Shown in pieces: positions 1 to 8,270 of a stretch of 64,000 nt of DNA. Position numbers and translations under genes: made by a program. The DNA is from Taibaiella helva (GTDB taxonomy: Bacteria; Bacteroidota; Bacteroidia; Chitinophagales; Chitinophagaceae): contig NZ_QUZZ01000004.1 of assembly GCF_003545695.1 (NCBI RefSeq), forward strand, positions 62,001 through 126,000, written 5' to 3'. Under the pieces are notes generated by a model that made no database searches, was not told the origin of the DNA, and saw nothing but the letters and a program-made list of their open reading frames with translations. Each line of letters begins with the position of its first letter. Position 1 is the stretch's first letter.

Positions 1-2
1 TT

Positions 3-1061
3 TGCCCCAACAGGCGCGTAGCCTTCTTCCAAGCAGGTGCCAGCGCGCCCATGCTGACAACTGCCTTCTGGACACCCTTCATCGGTCAATGCCCTTCAGC
101 GGTTAGCGGCGTGAACGGCGCCACTGCGCTGGTAAAAACACCTGCTATGGTCTGTAACGGCGGCCAAACCAAGCTGACTGCTGAGATCCAGAACATGGGT
201 ACTGCTCCGCTGACTGCTGCAACCGTGGTTGCTAAAGTAAACGGCAGCGCCGTAGCGACTAAAAACTGGACCGGAAACCTGGCTAAGTACGAATCTGCAC
301 TTGTAGAAATCGGTGATTACACCTTCACACAGCCCAGCACTGACGTCTCTTATGAAATCACAGCACCGAGCGATGCACTGGTTTCTGACAATGCCAAAAC
401 ACAGGCAACCACTACCAAAACTTCAACTTACAAAACCTGGGTATTGACCGTGAAAACCGACAACTACCCCGGCGAAACTTCCTGGAAAGTGAAGAACAGC
501 GCAGGTACTGTAGTGCAGCAGCACACCTATACAGCCGGAACCGGTCAGAACGGCAAAGGCGGCCCTGATGCTATGAAGCTGTTTACCCACAACCTGAGCC
601 TGAATGCTAACGAGTGCTATACTGTAGAAGTTGCCGATGCTTACGGAGACGGCCTCAATGGTGTAAGCGCAGCGGCTGACACCGGATATATCCAGCTGAA
701 AGATGGCGTCGGCCTGCTCTACAACTTCGGCGGTGGTTTTGGCAAAGGCAAAGCAGCTATTGTTAAGTCAGGAGACCAGGGCGTAGGTATTGAAGAAGTG
801 ATCGTTCAGGGCGAGCTGAAAACTTATCCCAACCCCGTTACCGATCAGCTGAACATTGAAATGAACCTGGTTAAGTCGACCAAAGTAAGCTTCACTTTTG
901 TGAACCTGCTGGGTCAGCAAATCGGCGCCCCTGTTGAGAAAGCGCTAGGCAATGGCCAGAATAAAGTAACCTTGAATACGGCTGCCCTCGCTCCGGGTGT
1001 ATATGTGCTGAGCATCGCTACAAATAAAGGAAGCATCCAGCAAAAGTTCGTTAAGAAATAA
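3..1061 (+). CDS. T9SS type A sorting domain protein, 3' part only
   Basis: The reading frame is open to the left edge of the window, so only the C-terminal part (about 352 residues) is present and the ATG at 51 is internal. The middle contains a segment (roughly 475-760) rich in DNYPGETSW and GDGLNG-type words, like the beta-sandwich modules found in secreted Bacteroidota proteins. The last ~80 residues form a T9SS type A sorting domain: a YPNP motif, an LLGQ turn, a GVYVLSI strand and a basic FVKK end. Such domains direct export through the type IX secretion system and anchoring or release at the cell surface. The upstream part could resemble Omp28-related surface proteins, but too little is visible to say. 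A strong hairpin follows the stop. Confidence 0.85.
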   Translation, partial: CPNRRVAFFQAGASAPMLTTAFWTPFIGQCPSAVSGVNGATALVKTPAMVCNGGQTKLTAEIQNMGTAPLTAATVVAKVNGSAVATKNWTGNLAKYESALVEIGDYTFTQPSTDVSYEITAPSDALVSDNAKTQATTTKTSTYKTWVLTVKTDNYPGETSWKVKNSAGTVVQQHTYTAGTGQNGKGGPDAMKLFTHNLSLNANECYTVEVADAYGDGLNGVSAAADTGYIQLKDGVGLLYNFGGGFGKGKAAIVKSGDQGVGIEEVIVQGELKTYPNPVTDQLNIEMNLVKSTKVSFTFVNLLGQQIGAPVEKALGNGQNKVTLNTAALAPGVYVLSIATNKGSIQQKFVKK

Positions 1062-1088
1062 GGAGGTTTCCGGTCCGTCTTTCTTCTA

Positions 1089-1117
1089 GCAAAGGGCTGC
1101 CTCCGGCAGCCCTTTGC
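1089..1117 (+). terminator. hairpin terminator after the T9SS gene
   Basis: A perfect 13-bp stem (GCAAAGGGCTGCC with its complement) closes on a 3-nt loop 28 bp after the stop codon. The T tract after it is short, so its strength as an intrinsic terminator is inferred from the stem. Confidence 0.7.
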
Positions 1118-1302
1118 CGTTTGACAACATGGCCACTAGCAGGTCTGCAGAGAGATAAAAATAACCGTACGCCCCGTTAGATTTTATTTGTTAAAATTGC
1201 AGAAAACGATCATCTTTCCAGGTAAAAACCTATCTTTACATGATCTATACATATTGATAGGCACTTAACTTTTAAGTCATTTTCTTTTAAAATCAGAAAC
1301 AA

Positions 1303-2040
1303 ATGGTACGTAAATTTTTATTCTTAGGCCTGTGCATGTCATTTGCCATGACAAAGGCTACAGCTCAGGATTTTACCCTCAAGGCCGATACAATCAGAAT
1401 TGACAATTTTGCCGGAACAGCCGGAACCGATTGCGATGTGAATGCCCAGTTGATGGAGAATTATATTTTGAACAAGACCAACGCTCCGCTTACCGTAAAC
1501 TGGGTATTGTTGTCAAAGAATATCCCTTTGGATTGGAAACTTTGCGGCGTTTGTGACAACGTATTGTGTCGTGACGAAAACAGCCCTGCGCTTACAGCTT
1601 TCCAGGAACAAAATACGAATCCCATTAACGTAGGCGATAGCTCCCTGATGGAAGCCCGCATCATGGTTCCTGCCGCCAGCACCGGAACCCTGGGTGTGGT
1701 TAGAGTAAAAATAATGACGGCCAGCACTACCGATACTGCTACATTTATCATTACCAAAGCCACTACCAGCGTCGCTTCTATTTCTTTAAACGATAAGCGG
1801 GTAACCATCTATCCCAATCCTGCCAATAACGACCTCACTATCTTTACAGATAAAGAGCTGAATGCTTCCCGTATCGAAATCCTTAATATCACCGGTGCGC
1901 AACAGCTGGCTCAGCCGGTTGCTAAAGGAGCAGAAAAAACACAGATCAGCCTGGGCTCGCTCGCTGCTGGTATGTACCTGGTAAAAGTGACCGATGCTAA
2001 TGGCGCAGTAGTGACCACCCGGAAATTCAGCAAGAAATAA
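1303..2040 (+). CDS. secreted T9SS type A sorting domain protein
   Basis: A 245-residue protein with a clear Sec signal peptide (MVRKFLFLGLCMSFAMTKA, cleavage near TAQ-DF). The mature N-terminal domain (about 23-150) has four cysteines, including a CGVCDNVLC cluster, and looks like an immunoglobulin-like beta domain. The C-terminal ~75 residues are a T9SS type A sorting domain with YPNPA, a LNITG turn, AAGMYLVKV and a KKK-like basic end. It is therefore probably an exported surface or extracellular protein; I do not recognise the function of the N-terminal domain. The gene stands alone between two hairpins. The upstream region is AT rich, with a TATCTTTA promoter-like word at 1231. Confidence 0.85.
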   Translation: MVRKFLFLGLCMSFAMTKATAQDFTLKADTIRIDNFAGTAGTDCDVNAQLMENYILNKTNAPLTVNWVLLSKNIPLDWKLCGVCDNVLCRDENSPALTAFQEQNTNPINVGDSSLMEARIMVPAASTGTLGVVRVKIMTASTTDTATFIITKATTSVASISLNDKRVTIYPNPANNDLTIFTDKELNASRIEILNITGAQQLAQPVAKGAEKTQISLGSLAAGMYLVKVTDANGAVVTTRKFSKK

Positions 2041-2063
2041 TAAAAGGAAAGACAAGTAAGTAA

Positions 2064-2091
2064 AAGCGCCGGAAACCCCGGTGCTTTTTTT
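2064..2091 (+). terminator. intrinsic terminator
   Basis: A 9-bp stem (AAGCGCCGG / CCGGTGCTT, one G-T pair) with a 5-nt loop is followed directly by seven T residues, 23 bp after the T9SS gene. Confidence 0.85.
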
Positions 2092-2155
2092 ATATTTTTG
2101 CCGGATGGTTTTTAAACCCTAATATTGAACTTTAGTTTTGCTTCCGGGCCTCCCT

Positions 2156-3412
2156 ATGCGCCAGTTTATCAGAATATCCGTTACCAGTTTCAAAATGGCC
2201 CTTCAGGAGCTGAAGGTGAATAAGCTGCGGACCTTTCTGTCCCTCCTGGGCGTAACCATTGGTATTTTCTGTATCGTAGCCGTATCGACGGTGCTGGACA
2301 GCCTGGAAAAGAATATCCGCAGCAGTGTGGCCAGCCTGGGCAATGATGTTATTTATATCAGCAAATGGCCCTGGACCGACGAAGGCGGTGAATACAAATG
2401 GTGGGAATACTGGCGCCGTCCCGTACTGCGATACAGGGACCTGAGGGCTGTGGAGCAGCAGGCGCAAACGGTACGGTATGCTACGTTGAGCTATTCGGAA
2501 GGCAATATCACCGCCAAGCAGAACCAATATGAGCTGACCGGCATTACCGGCTACGCCGTAACCGATCATTTTGAAAAAATGCAAAACTTTGAAATAGCGG
2601 AAGGACGCTATTTCAACAGTACCGAATTATCCGGTGGTAACAACAGGGTTGTGCTGGGCTATGATGTGACCCGCTCCCTTTTCCCCGGCATTGCCAATCC
2701 CACGGGCAAGTCCGTCACCTTCCTCGGGCGGAAATTCACGGTTATCGGAACCCTGAAGAAGCTGGGCGATAACGTAGCTGGCTTCAACTTCGACCGGGGG
2801 CTTATTTTCCCTTTTTTTGCAGCTGCCGCAGTGAAAGACGTTACCGATCTCGACGCGGACATTACAATGATGGTCAAGGCGAAAAGCGGGATGACCAGTG
2901 ATGAGATCAGCTATGAAACAGAAGGTATCTTAAGAGCAAACCGTAAAATACAACCCGGAGCCAAGAACAACTTTTCCATCAATAAGCTCAGCCAGATCAC
3001 CGCGCAGCTGGACCAGATGTTTGCCATGATCGATATCGTAGGTATCATTGTCGCTTTCTTTTCGCTGCTCGTCGGTGGTTTTGGTATTGCCAATATCATG
3101 TTTGTATCGGTAAAAGAACGGACCAAGATCATAGGTCTGAAAAAAGCCATCGGCGCCCGGCGGCCGGCCATCCTTACCGAATTCCTGATCGAGGCGATCA
3201 CACTTTGTCTTATAGGTGGTCTCATCGGTATCCTGATCGTTTTGTTGCTTTCCCTGGTATTGACCTATGGCATGAACTTTCCGGTCTCCTTATCTTTTAA
3301 GAATATTATTACCGGCATTTCTATTTCTTCGTTTGTGGGCGTGTTGGCAGGCTATATCCCTGCCCGGGCTGCATCGAGGCTTGATCCGGTGGTTGCCATT
3401 CGCTCGGCATAG
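2156..3412 (+). CDS. ABC transporter permease, FtsX/MacB type
   Basis: A 418-residue inner-membrane permease in the MacB/FtsX layout: an N-terminal membrane helix (about 20-40, LGVTIGIFCIVAVST), a large periplasmic MacB-PCD domain (about 45-260), and three C-terminal helices (about 280-310, 340-370, 385-405). The cytoplasmic loop between helices has the family signature VKERTKIIGLKKAIGARR, which contacts the ATPase partner. No ATP-binding subunit is encoded nearby, so that partner must lie elsewhere. Proteins of this type drive macrolide, peptide or lipoprotein efflux by mechanotransmission; the substrate here cannot be inferred. The ATG at 2156 is chosen over a TTG 18 bp upstream because a TATTTTTG promoter word lies at 2093-2100. 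Confidence 0.9.
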   Translation: MRQFIRISVTSFKMALQELKVNKLRTFLSLLGVTIGIFCIVAVSTVLDSLEKNIRSSVASLGNDVIYISKWPWTDEGGEYKWWEYWRRPVLRYRDLRAVEQQAQTVRYATLSYSEGNITAKQNQYELTGITGYAVTDHFEKMQNFEIAEGRYFNSTELSGGNNRVVLGYDVTRSLFPGIANPTGKSVTFLGRKFTVIGTLKKLGDNVAGFNFDRGLIFPFFAAAAVKDVTDLDADITMMVKAKSGMTSDEISYETEGILRANRKIQPGAKNNFSINKLSQITAQLDQMFAMIDIVGIIVAFFSLLVGGFGIANIMFVSVKERTKIIGLKKAIGARRPAILTEFLIEAITLCLIGGLIGILIVLLLSLVLTYGMNFPVSLSFKNIITGISISSFVGVLAGYIPARAASRLDPVVAIRSA

Positions 3413-3460
3413 GCGAGGTCTTTTCATCATATCATTATCATCCATTACAATAAGAACGGC

Positions 3461-3958
3461 ATGAATCAAATCGCGATCCTGACGGCTGCACAGATAGCGC
3501 AAAAATTAAGGCGCATGGCCTTTGAGATATGGGAACAGAACAGTGAAGAAGAAGAGATATTTATGATTGGCATCCGGGAGGTCGGCGCTGCTGTTGCCAC
3601 CAAGATTGCCGAGATATTGCAGGAGATCAGCCCGCTCAAAATACAACTGTCCAGCCTTGAGATCAACAAAAAAAATCCCCTTGAAAAGGAGCCGGTGCTC
3701 ACTGCTGGTGCTTTGAACGGCAAATCCGTTATCCTGGTCGATGATGTTGCGAACTCAGGCAAGACGCTGCTTTATGCATTGAAGCCCCTGCTGGCCTTTG
3801 AACCTAAAAAGATCCAGGTCGCTGTGCTTGTCGACCGGAAACATAAGAATTTCCCGGTAACACCGGACATTATCGGCCATTCTGTAGCCACCACACTGCA
3901 GGAGCATATTATTGTTAATTATGAAGGTGGTAAATTAACAGGGGCGCACCTCGAATAG
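3461..3958 (+). CDS. PyrR-like phosphoribosyltransferase
   Basis: A 165-residue type I phosphoribosyltransferase fold. The PRPP-binding motif VILVDDVANSGKTL lies at about residues 89-102, and a flexible-loop region precedes it. Length and arrangement match the PyrR/Upp-like group, whose members act as uracil phosphoribosyltransferases or, in Gram-positives, as RNA-binding attenuators of pyr operons. A regulatory role here is only a possibility: pyrG, pyrD and carA lie 24-31 kb away and not in an operon with it. It starts 48 bp after the permease gene, so the two may be cotranscribed, although no functional link is known. Confidence 0.8.
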   Translation: MNQIAILTAAQIAQKLRRMAFEIWEQNSEEEEIFMIGIREVGAAVATKIAEILQEISPLKIQLSSLEINKKNPLEKEPVLTAGALNGKSVILVDDVANSGKTLLYALKPLLAFEPKKIQVAVLVDRKHKNFPVTPDIIGHSVATTLQEHIIVNYEGGKLTGAHLE

Positions 3959-4017
3959 CCCTGCAGCTATTAAACTATTTTCAACAAGGGTTGTCAAAAG
4001 AAACAAATCAGAACAAT

Positions 4018-4440
4018 ATGAAAAAGATACTTTTCGTGGCTGGTATTACTTTGACCGGCCTTTCCGTAGCCTTTGCACAGGAAATGAAACAGGATCAGAA
4101 GGTTGCAGTAACCAGGCAAAGCAGGAACGTTGACGGCGTAGTCCGGAAATCGCCGGAGCGCATAGCGCAGCACCGTGTGGAAAGGCTGGATAAGGAATTG
4201 ACCTTATCTGCCGACCAGAAACAGAAGCTGAATGAATTATTTGTAAAGGACGCACAGGCGAATAACGGCAGAGCGATTCAGCGGAAAGAAACCGAGAACC
4301 AGGTAAAAGCGATCCTGACTCCCGATCAGGTTCAGAAATATGAAGCTGCCAAGGCCGAAAGAAAGCAGATAATGATGCAGCGCCGGCAGCAAACCGACCT
4401 TCAGCAGAAAGCAGCGCCCGGAGCGGTCCAAAAGCAGTAA
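4018..4440 (+). CDS. small secreted protein, Spy/CpxP-like helical
   Basis: A 140-residue protein with a signal peptide (MKKILFVAGITLTGLSVAFAQ). The mature part is almost entirely charged and helical and rich in Lys, Gln and Glu. It contains two LT/LSADQKQKL- and LTPDQVQKY-type repeats, the LTxxQ pattern seen in Spy/CpxP periplasmic chaperones and related Bacteroidota heavy-metal-resistance-like proteins. Function is inferred only from this pattern and composition. The ATG at 4018 is preferred over an upstream TTG because it gives a standard signal peptide. An intrinsic terminator follows. Confidence 0.75.
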   Translation: MKKILFVAGITLTGLSVAFAQEMKQDQKVAVTRQSRNVDGVVRKSPERIAQHRVERLDKELTLSADQKQKLNELFVKDAQANNGRAIQRKETENQVKAILTPDQVQKYEAAKAERKQIMMQRRQQTDLQQKAAPGAVQKQ

Positions 4441-4462
4441 TACGAAAGATTATTTATGTCGG

Positions 4463-4489
4463 GCGCCGGAGGATTTCCGGCGCTTGTCT
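4463..4489 (+). terminator. intrinsic terminator upstream of ispD
   Basis: An 8-bp GC stem (GCGCCGGA / TCCGGCGC) with a 5-nt loop is followed by TTGTCTTT. It separates the small secreted-protein gene from the ispD promoter. Confidence 0.7.
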
Positions 4490-4497
4490 TTGGTTGT

Positions 4498-4505
4498 TAT
4501 CTTTG
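4498..4505 (+). promoter_or_regulatory. -7 promoter box of ispD
   Basis: TATCTTTG matches the Bacteroidota -7 consensus TAnnTTTG. It lies 17 nt before the chosen ATG and directly after a terminator. No convincing -33 TTG element is visible. Confidence 0.6.
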
Positions 4506-4522
4506 CGCCCTTAGCATCCACA

Positions 4523-5209
4523 ATGGAATCATTGAGAAATTTACCGACTACACTTGTGCTTGTTGCCGGCGGCAAAGGCCTCCGTATGGGTTCTGCCATA
4601 CCCAAGCAATTTTTACCCTTATGCGGCAAACCAATTCTGTATTACGCTGCAAAAACCTTTCTGGATACCTTTCCCGGTATTAAGATTGTGTTGGTGCTTC
4701 CGGAAGAACACATCAGCTACAGCAATATCCTGCTACAGGCCTTCGCGGAAAGAATAGACCTGACGATTGTGAAAGGAGGACCGACCCGTTTTCACAGTGT
4801 GAAGAACGGCCTGGCTGAAGCGCTTCCCGGCAGCATCGTATTTATTCACGATGCCGTTCGTCCGCTGATCGACCGTGACCTGCTGATACGCTGCTATGAT
4901 CTGGCCGCTGAAAAAGGCAATGCCATACCTGCCATACCGGTTACAGACAGCATACGGCAGTGGAAAGAAGCCGCCTTTGAAGCGGTAGACAGGGACATGC
5001 TAAGAATTATCCAAACACCGCAAACCTTCAGGGCAGACCTGATCCTGCGCGCATTTGAGCAGGAATACCAGGACGCATTTACAGACGAAGCCACGGTGCT
5101 GGAACACATGAAGCTCCCCGTATTCCTGACGGAAGGACTGAAGAAGAACATTAAGATCACCACTACCGAAGACCTGCAGATCGCAGAAGTACTGATGCAG
5201 GCAACATAA
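4523..5209 (+). CDS. ispD: 2-C-methyl-D-erythritol 4-phosphate cytidylyltransferase
   Basis: A 228-residue enzyme that transfers CMP from CTP to methylerythritol phosphate, the third step of the MEP route to isoprenoid precursors. The nucleotide-binding N-terminus reads LVLVAGGKGLRMG and is followed by PKQF, as in IspD. The metal and substrate motif HDAVRPL is at residues 109-115, and TDSIRQ and IQTPQTF follow in the expected order. Length is normal for a single-domain IspD. The ATG at 4523 is chosen because the -7 box lies just upstream; a TTG at 4484 would start inside the preceding terminator. The cell presumably makes isoprenoids by the MEP pathway, consistent with the UbiA-type prenyltransferase at 58.7 kb. 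Confidence 0.95.
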   Translation: MESLRNLPTTLVLVAGGKGLRMGSAIPKQFLPLCGKPILYYAAKTFLDTFPGIKIVLVLPEEHISYSNILLQAFAERIDLTIVKGGPTRFHSVKNGLAEALPGSIVFIHDAVRPLIDRDLLIRCYDLAAEKGNAIPAIPVTDSIRQWKEAAFEAVDRDMLRIIQTPQTFRADLILRAFEQEYQDAFTDEATVLEHMKLPVFLTEGLKKNIKITTTEDLQIAEVLMQAT

Positions 5210-5260
5210 ACCGCTTGCCTTTGTTACCTGTATATACCCTGAAAACAACTCACCTTGAGT

Positions 5261-6226
5261 ATGCCTTCCCTATTTCGCCGCCGGCCCTATATGATTTCAT
5301 ACCGTTTGATCCTGCTCCTGTTTGTATGGAGCTGGAACAGCGGACCGGCAGCCGCGCAGGTGCTGGATACCAATTCTTACTTTGCGCCGATCCTTATAGA
5401 CGAAGTCATCATTAAATCGTCTGATAAAGGTTTCGACATAAAAGACTTCATCGAACGGATCAAGAACGACACTACCTTTTACAAAGCATTTCGCAGCATG
5501 CACCTGGTCACCTACAATGCAGAAAATGACATCAGGATTTTTGAAAAAAAAGGGAATAAGGTGAAAGCGTCCCTTACCAGCGAAACCAAGCAAATCGCGA
5601 GAAACGGATGCCGCACCATGAATGTGCTGGAAGAAAAAGTAACCGGTGATTTTTATAACCGGAAGAAGGAATACAACTATTATACAGCCGAACTGTATGC
5701 TTCGCTGTTCTTTACCAAAGGCAAAATCTGCGGCGAAGACAACATTGTCAAAGGGCAGCTGGAAAAATCAGTGAATGGCAAAGGCAGTCTGGAAAAAAAC
5801 AAAGCCAGGTTGAAGCAGCTCATGTTCAATCCCGGTAGCCGGATACAAGGCATACCCTTTATGGGCAACAAATCAGCCATTTTTGATGCCGATATAGCGA
5901 GGATGTACAACTTCCGTTTAGCTGTGGAAGACAAGAACGGCGTTCCCTGCTACCTGTTTGAGGCCACACCAAAAAAAGAATACACCAGCGAAGTGGTGTA
6001 CAAACAATTCAGAACCTGGTTCCGCCAGTCGGATTATTCCATTGTTTCCAGGGATTACGCTTTGTCCTACAGCACCCTGGCCTATGACTTTGATGTTACG
6101 ATCCACGTGGATCTGCAGCAGAAAGGCGATCTGCTGCTGCCTGTATATATCAGCTACAGGGGCAACTGGTACGCCTTCACCAAGGGAAGGGAAAAAGTGA
6201 GCTTTACCGCAAAATTCGACTATTGA
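5261..6226 (+). CDS. secreted protein of unknown function
   Basis: About 321 residues. The N-terminus is arginine rich, then has a hydrophobic stretch (MISYRLILLLFVWSW) ending in AAAQ, a likely Sec signal peptide. The rest is a soluble, aromatic-rich beta-type protein with paired tyrosines (EYNYYTAELY). No catalytic motif is obvious. The layout resembles uncharacterised periplasmic proteins of Bacteroidota whose N-terminal part is related to the DUF5686/carboxypeptidase-like group, but this is weak. The start could be 5261 or the ATG at 5291, which begins the signal peptide more tightly. It follows ispD by about 50 bp and may share its transcript. Confidence 0.7.
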   Translation: MPSLFRRRPYMISYRLILLLFVWSWNSGPAAAQVLDTNSYFAPILIDEVIIKSSDKGFDIKDFIERIKNDTTFYKAFRSMHLVTYNAENDIRIFEKKGNKVKASLTSETKQIARNGCRTMNVLEEKVTGDFYNRKKEYNYYTAELYASLFFTKGKICGEDNIVKGQLEKSVNGKGSLEKNKARLKQLMFNPGSRIQGIPFMGNKSAIFDADIARMYNFRLAVEDKNGVPCYLFEATPKKEYTSEVVYKQFRTWFRQSDYSIVSRDYALSYSTLAYDFDVTIHVDLQQKGDLLLPVYISYRGNWYAFTKGREKVSFTAKFDY

Positions 6227-6259
6227 TTTTATACATCGGCAGATTCGCCGGGCAGCCGC

Positions 6260-6267
6260 TATATTTG
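6260..6267 (+). promoter_or_regulatory. -7 promoter box of cinA
   Basis: TATATTTG fits TAnnTTTG and ends 19 nt before the TTG start codon of cinA, supporting that unusual start. Confidence 0.55.
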
Positions 6268-6286
6268 CTGAAAAATAGCACACCCC

Positions 6287-7543
6287 TTGTCTCATCAATC
6301 CATTATAATAACCATCGGCGACGAGCTGCTGATCGGACAGACCATAGATACCAACTCCGCGTGGATCGCACAGCAGCTGAATCATATCGGCATCAACGTA
6401 AAGCGACGCATAGCAGTAGCCGACGAACGTTCGGCAATCGTCACGGCCCTTGATGAATCCATTCCCCAGGCCGCTTTGATCCTGCTTACCGGGGGCCTCG
6501 GTCCTACTGCTGATGATATTACCAAACCTTTGCTCAGTGAATATTTCGACAGCAGGCTCGTCGTCAATGAAACGGTATTGCAGCATGTAAAGCAAATCTT
6601 CACCAAACGCAACCGGCCCTTCCTGGAGCGCAACCTGAAGCAGGCGGAAGTGCCTGAAAGCTGCAAGGTACTGTTTAACCGCCTGGGTACAGCCCCCGGC
6701 ATGTGGTTCGAAAAGGACGGCTGCATAATTATTTCCCTGCCCGGCGTCCCCTTCGAGATGCAGACGATTATGACCGAAGAGGCCCTCCCAAGGTTAAAAG
6801 AGCGATTGGCAGGCAACCATATCATACACAAAACATTAATCGTTGCAGGCGTAGGAGAAAGCTTTATAGCAGACAAGATCGAGGACATTGAAACAGCCTT
6901 GCCGCCACATATCCACCTGGCCTACCTGCCTACTCCCGGCTATGTAAAGCTACGGCTGACTACAGAAGGGGAAGATAAAGCCGCATTGCAAGCCGAAGTA
7001 GATATTCGCGCCGAACTGATCAGCCAGCGCCTGGGCAATATCGTGGCCGCAGCAGAAGACCTGCTTCCCGAAGAGATCCTGGCACGGCTAATGGAAGAGC
7101 ACAGGTTGAGCTTAAGCCTCGCCGAAAGCTGTACAGGAGGCTATCTGGCCAATCGCATTACCAATATACCAGGAAGCTCCTCCTTTTTTAAGGGCTCGAT
7201 AGTAAGCTACGACAACGAAGTAAAAGAAACACTGCTCAAAGTACCCAAAGCAATCCTTGAGACAGTCGGTGCAGTAAGCGAAGAGACCGTAACCCAAATG
7301 GCCGAAGAAGTCCGCAGCATCATGCGCACCGATATTGCACTCTCCATATCGGGCATATTAGGGCCGGGAGGAGGGTCAGCAGAGAAACCGGTGGGAACAG
7401 TATGGATGGCCATTGCTGGCAAGCGGCGAACTGTAAGCCGCAAATGTCACTTCTTTTATGACAGGCTGCGTAATAAAGAACAGGCGACCAACACTGCCCT
7501 GGATATGATACGGCTGTTTATACAGGAAGAGCTGGGCTTATGA
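6287..7543 (+). CDS. cinA: CinA family nicotinamide-nucleotide amidase
   Basis: A 418-residue two-domain CinA. The N-terminal molybdopterin-binding-like (COG1058) domain covers about residues 1-170, with IGDELLIGQ and LTGGLGPTADD. A linker leads to the C-terminal nicotinamide-mononucleotide amidase domain (about 260-415) with LAESCTGGYL and SGILGPGGG. The family hydrolyses NMN to NaMN in pyridine nucleotide salvage, and in some bacteria also acts on ADP-ribose. No ATG lies before the first conserved motif, so a TTG start at 6287 is required; the promoter box 19 nt upstream agrees. Its stop codon directly abuts the end of the convergent radC gene with no spacer. Confidence 0.92.
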   Translation: MSHQSIIITIGDELLIGQTIDTNSAWIAQQLNHIGINVKRRIAVADERSAIVTALDESIPQAALILLTGGLGPTADDITKPLLSEYFDSRLVVNETVLQHVKQIFTKRNRPFLERNLKQAEVPESCKVLFNRLGTAPGMWFEKDGCIIISLPGVPFEMQTIMTEEALPRLKERLAGNHIIHKTLIVAGVGESFIADKIEDIETALPPHIHLAYLPTPGYVKLRLTTEGEDKAALQAEVDIRAELISQRLGNIVAAAEDLLPEEILARLMEEHRLSLSLAESCTGGYLANRITNIPGSSSFFKGSIVSYDNEVKETLLKVPKAILETVGAVSEETVTQMAEEVRSIMRTDIALSISGILGPGGGSAEKPVGTVWMAIAGKRRTVSRKCHFFYDRLRNKEQATNTALDMIRLFIQEELGL

Positions 7544-8248
7544 CTACAGCAGCCCTTCGTCGGCAAAGCTGAAGTATTTTTTATCGGCGATAATGAGGTG
7601 ATCCATCAGATAAAGATCCAGCAAACGGGCACCCTGCCTTATTTTTTCGGTAATATTCTTATCCGAAATACTGGGTTTGAGATTGCCTGAAGGGTGATTG
7701 TGTGCGAGGATCAATTTAGTTGCGAGATGCTGCAGTGCTATTTTGTAGATCAGCTTGGTATCGACAATAGTGCTGGTAAGCCCGCCGGAGCTGATCACCT
7801 CGTAATGTAGTAATTTATTGCTGGCGCTGAGGCAAATGAGGCAAAAGCGTTCATGATGAAGATCGCCCAGCAGGGGAACAAGAATCTCCGCCGCAGTTCT
7901 GCTGTTACTTACCTCCTTAAGCTCTACCCCTTCGGCAATTTGTCTTCTGCGGCCCAGTTCAAGAGCCGCTGCCAGGGTGATGGCACGCGCTTCCCCGATA
8001 CCTTTGATCTGCTGAAAATCGGATATATGCAGTTTTCCCAGCCTTGAAAGGTTATCATTGCCTAACAGCAGCATATCCCGCGCCAGGTCAAGCGCCGACT
8101 TTTCTTTATTGCCGCTCTGGATCAGGATGGCGATAAGCTCTGAATCCGTTAGCGCCTCATTACCCTTGGTTTTCATTTTTTCTCTGGGACGGTCGTCTTC
8201 AGCCCAATACTTGATACGGTTAGGCTTTGCCGGATCGGTACGCTTCAT
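7544..8248 (-). CDS. radC: RadC family JAB/JAMM domain protein
   Basis: A 234-residue protein of the UPF0758/RadC family. An N-terminal helix-hairpin-helix segment (IKGIGEARAITL, about residues 83-94) precedes a C-terminal JAB domain with the metal-binding motif HNHPSGNLKPSISD (about 181-194). RadC was historically linked to DNA repair, but its biochemical role is unresolved. It lies 22 bp downstream of dprA on the same strand, so the two are probably cotranscribed. Both carry HhH-like segments and both are DNA-metabolism genes. Its 3' end touches the cinA stop, leaving no room for a terminator between the convergent genes. Confidence 0.92.
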   Translation of the reverse strand: MKRTDPAKPNRIKYWAEDDRPREKMKTKGNEALTDSELIAILIQSGNKEKSALDLARDMLLLGNDNLSRLGKLHISDFQQIKGIGEARAITLAAALELGRRRQIAEGVELKEVSNSRTAAEILVPLLGDLHHERFCLICLSASNKLLHYEVISSGGLTSTIVDTKLIYKIALQHLATKLILAHNHPSGNLKPSISDKNITEKIRQGARLLDLYLMDHLIIADKKYFSFADEGLL

Positions 8249-8270
8249 AAGCAGTATTCATTATTCAGGT

